From Zobellella taiwanensis (GTDB taxonomy: Bacteria; Pseudomonadota; Gammaproteobacteria; Enterobacterales; Aeromonadaceae): a stretch of 64,000 bases of DNA. Shown here in pieces: positions 47,822 to 57,049 of the stretch. The translations under genes were made by a program, and so were the position numbers. The notes below the pieces were generated by a model that was given only the letters and a program-made list of their open reading frames with translations, had not been told where the DNA came from and did no database searches. Positions within the stretch are counted from its first letter, which is position 1, and each line of letters starts with the position of its first letter. The stretch spans positions 114,518-178,517 of the forward strand of contig NZ_PXYH01000005.1 of assembly GCF_003012795.1 (NCBI RefSeq), in the 5' to 3' direction.

Positions 47822-48268
47822 ATGGGCAAACATCATGCCCTGTTTTTGGCGGTGCTGGTGCTGGCGGGGTGCCGGGAAGCGGCCACCCTGACCCTGGCGG
47901 ACGGTCAGCGTCAGGCGCTTGACGATTACGAGGGCCGTTGGCTGGTGGTCAATTATTTTGCCGAATGGTGCGCTCCCTGCCTGCGGGAACTGCCCTTGCT
48001 TAACGCCCTGAGCGAGGCCGCCGAGCCCGCTGTGCTGGCGGTCAGCTTCGATGCCCTGCCGGCCCAGGCTCTGGGCGAACTGCAGCAAAAATACCGGATG
48101 CTGATGCCGGTGGCGGCCGGGCTGGAAGGCCCTTGGCCCTTTGAACTGCCGCGGGTGCTGCCCACCACCTTTGTGATCGATCCCGACGGCCGGTTGGCGG
48201 CCGAGCACAGGGGAGAGCTGCACCCCGAGCATATTGACCACTGGCGGGCGCTGTACTGGGGGGAATAA
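47822..48268 (+). CDS. TlpA-like thioredoxin-fold lipoprotein
   Basis: 148 residues from ATG 47822. Lipobox VLAGC with Cys17 and thioredoxin motif AEWCAPCLRELP (Cys50, Cys53). cis-Pro region VLPTTFVIDPDG is present. Probably a periplasmic disulfide reductase tethered to a membrane. Convergent with bepA, which makes the neighbourhood rich in periplasmic protein quality control. Confidence 0.9.
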   Translation: MGKHHALFLAVLVLAGCREAATLTLADGQRQALDDYEGRWLVVNYFAEWCAPCLRELPLLNALSEAAEPAVLAVSFDALPAQALGELQQKYRMLMPVAAGLEGPWPFELPRVLPTTFVIDPDGRLAAEHRGELHPEHIDHWRALYWGE

Positions 48269-48286
48269 CGACGGGGTTAGGGAGTA

Positions 48287-49729
48287 TCAGTTGCGCAGGG
48301 CATCCCAGTCCTTCTGCTGCTGGCGCAACTGTTCCAGCCTGGCGCCCAGCCGCGCCCGCTGCATGGCGTCCTGGGACAGGTTGGCGGCCAGCTCCATCTG
48401 ATCCACCGCCACCTCGTAGCGGCCCTTGAGCGCGGCCACTTCGGCCTGGGCCTGGCGGAAGGCCGATTCGTCGCTGAGCGGCCGGTAGGCTTGGGCAATC
48501 AGCTCCCAGGCCAGGGGATTTTCCGGATGGCGGCGCAGGTAGCCGTCGAGCAATTCGGCCGCTTCCTGGTGGCGGCCGGCCTGCAGCAGGCTGTCGGCCA
48601 GGTTGATCATGACCACCTGGTTGTCGGGCTGGCGCTGGGCGGCCTGCTGCAGCCGGGCGATGGCGGCGTCGTGGCGTTTGCGGGCGTTGTCCAGATCGGT
48701 CAAGGCATCGAGCACAAAGGTGTTGCTGCCGTGACGGCCGGCCAGGTCGGCGAGCACCGGCTCCGCCTCTTCGTTGCGGTTGATCGCCAGCAGGGCGAGC
48801 GCCTGGCCGTAGCGGGCGGCGTCCGGCTGCCAGTCGCCGCCGCTTCCGGCGGCGCGGGCGAAGTAGTTGTGCAGTTCTGTGGTTCCCGACTGCTGGAAGC
48901 GCACCATGATCCTGGCCTTGGCAAACTGGAAATCCAGATCCGGAGCATACTGGCGCACCGGGTATTCGGCTGCCCGGCTGCGGGCTTCGGCGATACGGCT
49001 GGCGGGCAGCGGGTGGGTCAGCAGCATTTGGGGCGGCGTGCTGGCGAACTGGTATTGCTCGGCCAGCTTTTGGAAGAAGGTGGCCATGGCGTTGGGATCG
49101 AAGCCGGCGTTGTACAGCAGGCGCAGGCCCAGGCGGTCGGCTTCGAATTCGTTGTCCCGGGTATAGTTGATGGCCGACTGCATCTTGAGCCCCAGGGTGG
49201 TCTGCAGCGCGGCCATGCCGGCCTGGGGGTTGACCACGGCCAGCGCCACCGAGCCGACCAGGCCGGCGATGGTGAGCGGGGTGCTGCGGGATTGGGATTC
49301 CAGATAGCGGGCAATATGACGTTGGGTGACGTGGGTGATTTCGTGGGCCATGACCGAGGCCAGTTCGCTTTCATTGGCGGCATTGAGGAACAGGCCGGTA
49401 TGCAGTTGCACCACGCCGCCGAGGAAGGCGCTGGCGTTGATGCTGTCGTCGCGGATCAGCAGGAAGCGGAAAGGAAAGCGTACTGAATCGGCCTGGGACA
49501 GCAGCTTGAGCCCAAGCCCGGTGACGTACTCGTTGAGCACGGGATCGTCCACCACCGGCTGGTTGGCCCGGGCGAAGCGGCTGAAAGCCTGGCCGAAACG
49601 CGCTTCCCGCTCGATCGACATGGCGCTGACCCCGGCGGTGCCGATATCGGGCAGGCTGTTGTCGGCGGCGGCCGGCAGGGCGGTGGCCAGGGCCAGGGCC
49701 AGGGCCGCTGTGGTGGTGCGAAAAGCCAT
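48287..49729 (-). CDS. bepA: BepA: periplasmic metalloprotease/chaperone for outer-membrane assembly
   Basis: 480 residues from ATG 49729, with signal peptide. M48 zinc motif His129-Glu130-Ile-Thr-His133, third ligand in NEFEADRLG, and the regulatory His loop in LLTHPLPASR. C-terminal TPR repeats (about residues 300-480) contact the BAM complex and LptD. E. coli BepA has 487 residues. Confidence 0.96.
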   Translation of the reverse strand: MAFRTTTAALALALATALPAAADNSLPDIGTAGVSAMSIEREARFGQAFSRFARANQPVVDDPVLNEYVTGLGLKLLSQADSVRFPFRFLLIRDDSINASAFLGGVVQLHTGLFLNAANESELASVMAHEITHVTQRHIARYLESQSRSTPLTIAGLVGSVALAVVNPQAGMAALQTTLGLKMQSAINYTRDNEFEADRLGLRLLYNAGFDPNAMATFFQKLAEQYQFASTPPQMLLTHPLPASRIAEARSRAAEYPVRQYAPDLDFQFAKARIMVRFQQSGTTELHNYFARAAGSGGDWQPDAARYGQALALLAINRNEEAEPVLADLAGRHGSNTFVLDALTDLDNARKRHDAAIARLQQAAQRQPDNQVVMINLADSLLQAGRHQEAAELLDGYLRRHPENPLAWELIAQAYRPLSDESAFRQAQAEVAALKGRYEVAVDQMELAANLSQDAMQRARLGARLEQLRQQQKDWDALRN

Positions 49730-49846
49730 TGCGAAAACCTTGTTGCTGCCTGTTTGCCAGCAGAATAACCGGCCGGTACGGCCGGAACAAGCATTGTTTG
49801 GCGGGGCGAAGGAGGGGATAATGCTTTCTTTTTGGCAGGATGACGA

Positions 49847-50068
49847 ATGGACAGGCTGGACGCCAGCGCCCTGCGCTGCCCCTTGCCACTGTTGCGGGTA
49901 AAGCTCTGGCTCAAGGCGGCCCGGACGGGCCAGCAACTGTGGCTGCGACTGTCCGATCCCGGCTCCCGCCAGGACCTGCCCGGCTACCTTGAGCGGGCCG
50001 GCCAGAGCGTCGAGGTGGTGGCCGACCATCCCGACCGGCTGGAACTCATCATCACCAAACACCCATAA
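49847..50068 (+). CDS. TusA-family sulfur-carrier-like protein
   Basis: 73 residues. The TusA-type signature is ALRCPLPLLRVKLWL with Cys11 in C-P-x-P. Such proteins shuttle persulfide sulfur; the exact pathway is unknown. Divergent from bepA and 12 bases before perM, a placement seen in related genomes. Confidence 0.85.
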   Translation: MDRLDASALRCPLPLLRVKLWLKAARTGQQLWLRLSDPGSRQDLPGYLERAGQSVEVVADHPDRLELIITKHP

Positions 50069-50080
50069 GGAAAGCGCTTC

Positions 50081-51151
50081 ATGCTGGATGTCCTCAAGCA
50101 CTGGTACCGACAACGGTTTTCCGATCCGGGGGCGGTGGCCCTGTTCCTGCTGCTGCTGTTCGGCTTTGTGGTGGTCTATTTCATGGGCCATATTCTGGCG
50201 CCCTTTTTCGCCGCCATCGTGGTGGCTTACCTGCTGGAATGGCCGGTCAGCCGGATGGAGCGGCTAGGGCTGGGCCGGGGGCTGGCCGCCGGCGTGGTGC
50301 TGCTGTTGTTCGCGCTGCTGCTGGTGTTGTCCTTGGTGAGCATAGTGCCCTCCTTTCTGGTGCAGACCGCCAACCTGGCGCGGGAGGTGCCGACCATGAT
50401 CAACCGTACCCAGGAGGCGCTGCTGACCCTGCCCGAGCAATATCCTGAGCTGGTGGACGTGACCCTGGTGCAGAGTGTGCTCGACGATCTGCGCAGCCGG
50501 CTGCTGGGATCGGCGGAAGCGGTGCTGGGCGTGTCCATCAGCTCGCTGACCAACGCCGCTGTGCTGCTGGTCTATCTCATTCTGGTGTCGGTGCTGGTGT
50601 TTTTCATGCTCAAGGACAAGCGCCACCTGCTGGACGGCATGAGCCGTTTCCTGCCCCGCAATCGGGAGCTGGTGTCGCGGGTGTGGCTGGAGATGAACGG
50701 CCAAATCGCCAACTATGTGCGCGGCAAGGTGATCGAGATCCTCATTGTCGGCGGCGTCAGCTACATCACCTTTATCCTGCTCGGGCTCAACTACGCCCTG
50801 TTGCTGGCGGTGCTGGTCGGTTTTTCGGTGCTGATCCCCTATATCGGTGCCGCCGCCGCCACCGTGCCGGTGGCCATGGTGGCCCTGTTCCAGTGGGGCT
50901 TCACCCCGCCCTTTTTCTACGTAATCGTCGCCTACGCCATCATCCAGGCGCTGGACGGCAACGTGCTGGTACCCATCCTGTTTTCCGAAGCAGTCAACCT
51001 GCACCCCATCGCCATCATAGTGGCAGTGCTGGTGTTTGGCGGACTCTGGGGATTCTGGGGGGTGTTTTTCGCCATTCCCCTGGCCACCCTGGTCAAGGCG
51101 GTGATCAACGCCTGGCCCCACCACGACGATATGCCGGCCGGCCAGGCCTGA
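50081..51151 (+). CDS. perM: AI-2E-family transporter PerM
   Basis: 356 residues, eight or so membrane segments. The family motifs LILVSVLVFFMLKDK and LVPILFSEAVNLHPIAIIVAVLVFGGLWGFWGVFFAIPLA are seen in order (the latter spans about residues 296-335). Member of UPF0118; E. coli perM neighbours bepA. Substrate unknown. Confidence 0.92.
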   Translation: MLDVLKHWYRQRFSDPGAVALFLLLLFGFVVVYFMGHILAPFFAAIVVAYLLEWPVSRMERLGLGRGLAAGVVLLLFALLLVLSLVSIVPSFLVQTANLAREVPTMINRTQEALLTLPEQYPELVDVTLVQSVLDDLRSRLLGSAEAVLGVSISSLTNAAVLLVYLILVSVLVFFMLKDKRHLLDGMSRFLPRNRELVSRVWLEMNGQIANYVRGKVIEILIVGGVSYITFILLGLNYALLLAVLVGFSVLIPYIGAAAATVPVAMVALFQWGFTPPFFYVIVAYAIIQALDGNVLVPILFSEAVNLHPIAIIVAVLVFGGLWGFWGVFFAIPLATLVKAVINAWPHHDDMPAGQA

Positions 51152-51188
51152 CTTTCCACTTGCATGCACAGACGTTAAGGAACAGACA

Positions 51189-52526
51189 GTGAGAGAACAT
51201 TTCGGCTCCCGCTTCGGGTTTATCATGGCCGCCGCCGGGGCAGCGGTCGGGCTGGGCAATATCTGGGGCTTCCCCACCCAGGCGGCGAGCAACGGCGGTG
51301 GCGCCTTCCTCATCGCCTACCTGGTGCTGGTGCTGGCGCTGGCCTTCCCCATGCTGGTGATGGAAGTGGCCATAGGCCGTTTTGGCCAGGCCAACCCGGT
51401 GGATTCGGTGCGCAAGCTGGGTCGCGGCCGCGGCCAGCAGACCATGGCTTCCCTGGTGGGCTATGCGGGCATGCTGGTGCCGAGCCTGGTGTTGTCGTTT
51501 TATGCCATCGTCGCCGGCTGGCTGCTGGCCTTCCTGGCCGCCAGCCTGACCCGTATGCTGGGCTGGGATGCGGCCACCGCCTGGCTGCAGGCCTTTGGTC
51601 TGGGCCGCAATATCGTCTGGACCCTGGTGTTCTACCTGCTCACCATACTGGTGGTGCAGGCCGGGGTACGCAAAGGCATAGAGCGCTGGTCGGCCCGGCT
51701 GATGCCGGCGTTGTTCGTGTTGTTCCTGCTGCTGTTCTTTTACATCCTTACCCAGGACGGCGCCATGGCGGGGCTGCGCCATTATCTGGTGCCTGATTTC
51801 GGCAAGGTGATGGATCCGGATCTGCTGATCAGTGCCATGGGCCAGGCCTTCTTTTCGCTCACCATCGGCGGTTGTTCCATGCTGATGTACGGCTCCTACC
51901 TGAGCAAGCAGGAGAGCATCCCCAACACGGCCTTCCAGGTGACGCTGATCGACACCGGCGTGGCCTTCCTGGCCGGCTTGGTGATACTGCCGGCCATGTT
52001 CGTGGCCATGAACAACGGGGTTACCATCTACGCCGAAGACGGCAGCCTGCTGAGTGCCGACACCCTGGTGTTTGTGGTACTGCCGGCCCTGTTCGATACC
52101 ATGGGACCCGTTGGCCTGGTGATGGCGCTGGTGTTTTTCGTGCTGATGGGCATCGCCGCCCTGACGTCATCCATTTCCATGCTGGAGGTGCCGGTATCCT
52201 ATGCCACCGAGCGTTTCCAGGCTTCCAGGCCACGGATGACCTGGCTGCTGGGTAGCGTCCTGGCACTGTTCAGCGTGGTCATCTGCCTGAATTTCGGCAC
52301 CCTGTTCGGGTTTGTGATAAGGCTTTCTACCCAGAACATCCAGCCCCTGGTGGGCCTGGGCTTTTGCCTGCTGGGCGGCTGGATGTGGGGGCGGGCCAAA
52401 CTGTTCGAGGAACTGGTGCAGGGTTCGCCGGCGCTTGCCTCCAGCCTGTTCTGGCGGATCTGGCCCTGGTATGTGCGGCTGGTGTGTCCGTTGCTGGTAC
52501 TGCTGGTGATCGGTGCCAGCTGGTGA
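51189..52526 (+). CDS. Sodium-dependent transporter, NSS (SNF) family
   Basis: 445 residues from GTG 51189, with AAGGA upstream. Eleven or twelve membrane segments. The NSS signature AAAGAAVGLGNIWGFP and ASNGGGAFLIAYL are present, with Na+-site residues as in LeuT-type carriers. Likely imports an amino acid. Its stop is followed by heptad locus D. Confidence 0.93.
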   Translation: MREHFGSRFGFIMAAAGAAVGLGNIWGFPTQAASNGGGAFLIAYLVLVLALAFPMLVMEVAIGRFGQANPVDSVRKLGRGRGQQTMASLVGYAGMLVPSLVLSFYAIVAGWLLAFLAASLTRMLGWDAATAWLQAFGLGRNIVWTLVFYLLTILVVQAGVRKGIERWSARLMPALFVLFLLLFFYILTQDGAMAGLRHYLVPDFGKVMDPDLLISAMGQAFFSLTIGGCSMLMYGSYLSKQESIPNTAFQVTLIDTGVAFLAGLVILPAMFVAMNNGVTIYAEDGSLLSADTLVFVVLPALFDTMGPVGLVMALVFFVLMGIAALTSSISMLEVPVSYATERFQASRPRMTWLLGSVLALFSVVICLNFGTLFGFVIRLSTQNIQPLVGLGFCLLGGWMWGRAKLFEELVQGSPALASSLFWRIWPWYVRLVCPLLVLLVIGASW

Positions 52527-52535
52527 GGCAGCCTT

Positions 52536-52606
52536 AGGGATTAGGGATTGGGGATTGGGGATTGGGGATTGGGGATTGGGGATTTTTGCCCCAGCCCCCA
52601 GTCCCC
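52536..52606. repeat. Heptad repeat locus D: seven GGGGATT-type units plus C-rich right arm
   Basis: Two AGGGATT and five GGGGATT units run 52536-52584, then a C-rich arm (ccccagcccccagtcccc) at 52589-52606. Here the long array is the G-rich left arm, but the left-G, right-C order holds. It lies between the NSS transporter and convergent cnoX. Confidence 0.93.
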
Positions 52607-52611
52607 GGAGG

Positions 52612-53448
52612 TCAGTAGAGCATGCTGTAAAGCTTGCGGCGGTAGCGGGAAGCGACCGGATCGGCGCCCATGGTGGTCAGCATGTCGAGGAAATGTTTTT
52701 TGGCCTCGCCGAAGGCCAGATCCTTTTGCAGCACCTCGATCAGCAGTTGCAGCGCCTCTTCCTGGCGTCCGGCCTGGAAGAAGAGTACCGCCAGTTCCTC
52801 TTTCAGTGCCATGTTGTCCGGATCTTCGGCCAGTTTCTGCTCCAGCTCGCGCAGTTCGGGACTGTCGGCGGCTTCTTCCGCCAGCTCAAGTCGCGCCAGT
52901 ATGTGCTGGTACTGGCTGTCCTGGTCGGCCATGCCGATGGTGGCCAGCAGTTGTTTGGTTTCTTCCAGCTTGTTCAGGGCCAGGGCCGCTTCCGCCAGAT
53001 ACAGGCGGATGGCCGGGGTGTCGTCCAGGGCGCGGGCCTGTTGCAGCAGGCTGTAGGCGGCCTGGGGATCCTGCCCTAGGGTTTGCTTGGCCTGCTCCAG
53101 CAGCAGGTCCGCCTCGTTCGGCTGATAGGGCTGGAGGAAGGCCCTGACGGCAGCTTCGTCCTGGGGACCTTCGAGGATATCCACCGGCTGACCGTCCTTG
53201 AAGGCCACCAGAGCCGGCAGGGCCTGCAGCCCGAGCTGGACCGCCAGGCTCTGCAACTGGGGATCGGCCACGTCCACCCGGGCCAGGTCGAGGTGATTGC
53301 TGTCGGCACCGACCAGGCGCTCGACCAGGGGGCCGACGGTCTGGCATTCGGGGATCTGGTCGGCGTGGAAATAAATCACCACCGTTTTGCTCATGGAAGC
53401 CTGGATCAGCGCCTGCTGGAAATTCTGTACAGTGATATCAACAATCAT
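52612..53448 (-). CDS. cnoX: CnoX (YbbN): thioredoxin-TPR chaperedoxin
   Basis: 278 residues. N-terminal thioredoxin fold (about 1-110) in which the CxxC is replaced by IPEC, so it has a lone active-site cysteine, as expected for CnoX rather than thioredoxin. TPR repeats fill the rest. In E. coli it protects proteins from oxidative damage and hands clients to GroEL/DnaK. The FHADQIPECQ and ALPALVAFKDGQPV segments support this. Confidence 0.92.
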   Translation of the reverse strand: MIVDITVQNFQQALIQASMSKTVVIYFHADQIPECQTVGPLVERLVGADSNHLDLARVDVADPQLQSLAVQLGLQALPALVAFKDGQPVDILEGPQDEAAVRAFLQPYQPNEADLLLEQAKQTLGQDPQAAYSLLQQARALDDTPAIRLYLAEAALALNKLEETKQLLATIGMADQDSQYQHILARLELAEEAADSPELRELEQKLAEDPDNMALKEELAVLFFQAGRQEEALQLLIEVLQKDLAFGEAKKHFLDMLTTMGADPVASRYRRKLYSMLY

Positions 53449-53461
53449 AAACGGCGTCTCA

Positions 53462-54181
53462 TTAAGGGTTTATGGATAAGTTGGGCTGAGGCCCGGTAAT
53501 TTCAAGGCCGGCATACAAATCCTCGGCCCGGCACAGACGGGGCCGGCCGGCCGGCGAGCCGGCCACCGCCAGGGTCAGCCGGGCCGGGGCGGGAGCAAAG
53601 GGATAGAGCCGGTAGGTGCTGTGCTCCAGCCGGGCCCGGGTATCGCCCGGCCGCCAGCGGACCCGTTGCAGGTTGTTGGCAATACCGCCGCCCTCGGCCT
53701 TGAGCACCGCTTCCTTGACGGTCCAAAGGCGCAGGAAGTCCTGGGCCGGGTCGGGGCTTTGGGCCAGCCAGTGCTGTTCGGCGCGGCTGAAGTAACGCCG
53801 GGCCAGACGCTGGATCCGGGGGGGATCCAGTTGGCGGCATTCCAGATCCAGGCCGATCTCTGCACCTCGTGCCAGGGCCAGGGCCAGCCAGTCGCCGCTG
53901 TGGCTGATGCTGAAATGCCAGTCCGGATCCGCCGGCGCCGGTTTACCGCCGGCATCGATCCGGATGTCGATCCCGGCGGGATCCTGCTCCAGCCGCCGGC
54001 CCAGCCAGTGGCGCAACAGAAAACGGCCAAGCAGAAACAGGCTGGCCTGCCGAGGGTGGGCCATGGCTTCCAGGCGCTGGCGCTCCGCCAGAGAGAGTGT
54101 TTTTTGAGCATGTTGCGGTAATTTTATGCCGCTGCCGTCACAAATCAGTAACTCGACGACGATATCATTGTTTTTACTCAT
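53462..54181 (-). CDS. 4'-phosphopantetheinyl transferase (Sfp type)
   Basis: 239 residues from ATG 54181. Attaches phosphopantetheine from CoA to carrier proteins. Magnesium motifs GLDLE and WTVKEAVLKAEG are intact, as is the substrate-loop HFSISHSGDWLALAL. The larger Sfp type implies a target beyond fatty-acid ACP, such as a siderophore or PUFA synthase, but none is in the window. Confidence 0.92.
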   Translation of the reverse strand: MSKNNDIVVELLICDGSGIKLPQHAQKTLSLAERQRLEAMAHPRQASLFLLGRFLLRHWLGRRLEQDPAGIDIRIDAGGKPAPADPDWHFSISHSGDWLALALARGAEIGLDLECRQLDPPRIQRLARRYFSRAEQHWLAQSPDPAQDFLRLWTVKEAVLKAEGGGIANNLQRVRWRPGDTRARLEHSTYRLYPFAPAPARLTLAVAGSPAGRPRLCRAEDLYAGLEITGPQPNLSINP

Positions 54182-54252
54182 ATTCTCTTTTGCAAAGTAC
54201 CAAGGATCTGCTCTAGTATCTTTCAAATCCATTGCTGGTAGCCATTATTCGG

Positions 54253-54780
54253 ATGAAAAAGGTCATTCTCTTTAGCAGCTTGTTGCTGATTGCCGGTTGC
54301 AGCAGCACCGGAATCGAGTCAGGCAAAAAGATGGCTGGTAAAAAACCGTCTTCTTCCCTGACTTACAGTATCAGCACCGGCCCGATGAAACCCAAGCGTT
54401 CCCTGTCCACCGTCAGCAACCTGCATCAGGTTTACCAGCGCTGGCGTGGCGTTCCCTACCGCTTTGGCGGGGTTGGCGAGGACGGCATCGATTGTTCCGC
54501 CTTTACGCGTACCATGTATCAGGAAGTGTTCGGCATGGAGCTGCCCCGCAGCACCTACGAGCAGGTCCACCTGGGGCGTGAAATCGGCCGTGACGAGTTG
54601 CAGCCGGGCGATCTGGTCTTTTTCCGCATCGGCAACGGCACTCAGCACAATGGTGTCTACGTGGGAGACGGCAAGTTTGCCCACGCTTCGTCCAGTGTCG
54701 GGGTGACCATTTCCCGCCTCGACAATGTGTACTGGCGCAGCCGCTACTGGCAGGCCCGCCGTCTGCTCGACGACATCTGA
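54253..54780 (+). CDS. NlpC/P60 lipoprotein endopeptidase (MepS/Spr-like)
   Basis: 175 residues from ATG 54253. Lipobox LIAGC with Cys16. Catalytic triad Cys81 (GIDCSAF), His132 (HNGVYVG) and His144 (FAHASS). Such enzymes cut peptidoglycan crosslinks during cell elongation. Divergent from the phosphopantetheinyl transferase gene; convergent with yejM across heptad locus E. Confidence 0.93.
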   Translation: MKKVILFSSLLLIAGCSSTGIESGKKMAGKKPSSSLTYSISTGPMKPKRSLSTVSNLHQVYQRWRGVPYRFGGVGEDGIDCSAFTRTMYQEVFGMELPRSTYEQVHLGREIGRDELQPGDLVFFRIGNGTQHNGVYVGDGKFAHASSSVGVTISRLDNVYWRSRYWQARRLLDDI

Positions 54781-54794
54781 AAAAGAAGATAGGT

Positions 54795-54861
54795 GGCCGG
54801 GGATGGAAGGCAGCGATAATGCTGCCAGTCCCCAGTCCCCAGTCCCCAGTCCCCAGTCCCC
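54795..54861. repeat. Heptad repeat locus E: five AGTCCCC units
   Basis: Five perfect AGTCCCC units span 54827-54861 and end one base before the yejM stop codon. A weak G-rich left arm (ggccggggatgg) is at 54795-54806, and a GGCAGC / GCTGCC hairpin lies at 54809-54826. Same left-G, right-C order between converging genes. Confidence 0.92.
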
Positions 54862-54862
54862 G

Positions 54863-56713
54863 TCACTTTCCCTGGAAGCGGTTCAGCTCGTTCATCACCT
54901 GTAACATCAGCGACAGCTCGGGGCTGGCATCGGCCCGCGAGCGGTAGTCCTGTGCACTCAGCAGCTGCAGGTCTCCCCGACGGTTGAACAGGGTAATGTC
55001 GTTACCCAGGTAGATAGCGTATTCCTCTTCGTCCGAGGCCAGCCGCCAGCGCTGCTCCCGGGCATCGAACAATGACTGACCGGTGCCGAAGCTGCGTAGT
55101 GGGGTTCGTACTCCCAGCGCCTGTTGCAGCAGGGTCGGGGCCAGGTCAAGCTGGCTGGTGGGATGCCGGTAACGGGCGGCCTCCCGTCCCGGCCAGCCGA
55201 TCACCAGCGGGACGCGCAGCTGCTGAGGCGAGTAGGCGCTGCCGAAACCCCAGGTATTGTTGCCGTTGTCGTTGAATTCGACGCCATGGCCCGAAGTGAC
55301 CACTACTATGGTGTCCCGTGGCGTGGAGCGGACCAGGGCCAGCAGTTCGCCCAGCAACTGGTCGGTATAAAAGACGGCGTTGCGGTAGCGGTTGAACAGG
55401 GCCTCGCGCTGCTCGCTGTGATAGGGCCGGGTCGGGTTGATTTGTTGCAGGGACGGCTGGAAGGGGCCGGACTGTCCCGGCGGCAGTTCCAGGGCGTTGA
55501 GCGCATCCAGGTAGACGAAGGAAAACCAGGGCCTGTCGTCCGGGGCCTGTGCCAGCCAGTCGGCAAAGCGGCCGAAGGCCAGGCGATCCCCGGCGGCTCC
55601 CGCCGGTGCCGGCGCCATGCCCGGGTTGCGCAGGGTGGAGAAGATGGCATCCCGGTACAGGGCACTGTCGGTGCCGCCGCTGGCGAACAGGCCCAAGCGG
55701 TAATCCTGGCGTTGCAGCTCGTCGATCAGTACCGGCGCCATGCCTTCCTGCTCGGCGTCCCGCCGGTAGTGGGCGGGCAGGCTGTAGAACAGGCTGAACA
55801 GCGCCGGTGCCGGGCGGTTGCCGGCGCTCAGATGATTGTCAAAGCGCAGGTGGCGGTCGGCAAAGCGGCTCAGGTTGGGCATGGTGATGGCATCGAGCTG
55901 GTCGGCGCGCAGGCCATCCGCCACTACCAGCAGAATATTGGGCGCCAGCTCCGGCGGCTGCACCGACAACGGCCGCAACGGATAATTGAGCCGGCGCTGG
56001 GGCTGCTCGGCGGTGCTGGCCGACAAGCGCCGGTATTCATCCTCGTCCAGCCAGCCCTGTTTGATAAGGAAGCTCTTGGCGGTCATCGGGTAGGACAGGG
56101 GGAAGTTGGCCTTCTGGTTGGTGATCGGCGTATACAGGGTGGCATCGGCCCAGATATGGACGCTGTGGGTCAGAAAAAAGCAGACCAGCAGGGGGAGCGC
56201 CAGGGGCAGGGTGAGGGAGCGCCGCCGGCGCTGGCTCCAGCGCCACAACCAGCCGCCGAGCCAGAGTTCGAACAGGAACAACAGCGGCACCCAGACGAAC
56301 AGCCAGCCCCAGCCCGAGGCGTCTTCCGCCTGGGCCTGGTCCAGCAGCAGCCGCCAGACCGCCGGGTTGAGGTGGAACTTGAACAGGCTGAACACCTGGG
56401 TGTCCACCAGCAGCAGGGTCAGGGCGCCGGTGGCAATCCCTGCCCCGAGAAACTGCACCGCCCTGAGCCTGGGCAACAGGAAAGTCAGCGGAAACAGGGT
56501 CAGCAAATAGGTAAAGAAGGTCAGGAAGGCGAAATGGCCGACCCAGCTCACCAGCATGTAGGCCAGGCCCAGGCTGCTGTCCGGCCAGCCGGAGCCAAGC
56601 AGATAGCGGCTCGACACCGCCATGGCCAGCAGGATATTGAAGAACACAAACCAGTGTCCCCAGCCGATCAGGCGGGAAACATTATCGCGATAGAGGTTGC
56701 CGGTCTCGACCAT
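54863..56713 (-). CDS. yejM: YejM/PbgA (LapC) inner-membrane sulfatase-fold protein
   Basis: 616 residues. N-terminal DUF3413 with five membrane segments (residues about 15-190) and a periplasmic alkaline-phosphatase/sulfatase fold starting ILLVVADGLRADQLD. YejM signals lipopolysaccharide levels to LapB-FtsH control of LpxC and binds cardiolipin/LPS. Downstream of yejL, divergent from yejK, as in E. coli. Confidence 0.96.
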   Translation of the reverse strand: MVETGNLYRDNVSRLIGWGHWFVFFNILLAMAVSSRYLLGSGWPDSSLGLAYMLVSWVGHFAFLTFFTYLLTLFPLTFLLPRLRAVQFLGAGIATGALTLLLVDTQVFSLFKFHLNPAVWRLLLDQAQAEDASGWGWLFVWVPLLFLFELWLGGWLWRWSQRRRRSLTLPLALPLLVCFFLTHSVHIWADATLYTPITNQKANFPLSYPMTAKSFLIKQGWLDEDEYRRLSASTAEQPQRRLNYPLRPLSVQPPELAPNILLVVADGLRADQLDAITMPNLSRFADRHLRFDNHLSAGNRPAPALFSLFYSLPAHYRRDAEQEGMAPVLIDELQRQDYRLGLFASGGTDSALYRDAIFSTLRNPGMAPAPAGAAGDRLAFGRFADWLAQAPDDRPWFSFVYLDALNALELPPGQSGPFQPSLQQINPTRPYHSEQREALFNRYRNAVFYTDQLLGELLALVRSTPRDTIVVVTSGHGVEFNDNGNNTWGFGSAYSPQQLRVPLVIGWPGREAARYRHPTSQLDLAPTLLQQALGVRTPLRSFGTGQSLFDAREQRWRLASDEEEYAIYLGNDITLFNRRGDLQLLSAQDYRSRADASPELSLMLQVMNELNRFQGK

Positions 56714-56744
56714 GGCAGCGGGCTTGATGCGGGCGAAAGGGCGC

Positions 56745-56972
56745 TCAGTGCGCGCCGTTGCGGGTGTCGACGGAGCCGGTCAGCACCTTGGCGAACTTGT
56801 CGGCAATGGCCTGGCGCTGGCCCGGCGCCACCTGGTGGTTGATTACATGGGTGGCCAGGTTGCCCAGTACCATCAAGCGCAGATCCGCCGGTGCCTGATG
56901 TTTGTCCATCACCGCTTCCAGCTCGCTCAGCAGCTGGTCGAATTGTTTGTCGTACTTGGAAAGGATAGGCAT
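56745..56972 (-). CDS. yejL: YejL (DUF1414) conserved small protein
   Basis: 75 residues, as in E. coli YejL. The conserved core is YDKQFDQLLSELEAVMDKHQAP and LMVLGNLATHVIN. Function unknown. Forms a unit with yejM 31 bases downstream. Confidence 0.93.
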   Translation of the reverse strand: MPILSKYDKQFDQLLSELEAVMDKHQAPADLRLMVLGNLATHVINHQVAPGQRQAIADKFAKVLTGSVDTRNGAH

Positions 56973-57007
56973 GGGCGTTCAATCATGTAACTTAGTAACA
57001 GGGCGAC

Positions 57008-57013
57008 TATAAT
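57008..57013 (+). promoter_or_regulatory. Likely -10 element for yejK
   Basis: Perfect TATAAT at 57008-57013, 36 bases before the yejK ATG in the divergent gap with yejL. No good -35 element is present. The reverse strand reads TATTATAGT and might serve yejL. Confidence 0.5.
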
Positions 57014-57049
57014 ACCCCACCCCTTCTGGCAACTCTATGGCAATCTGTT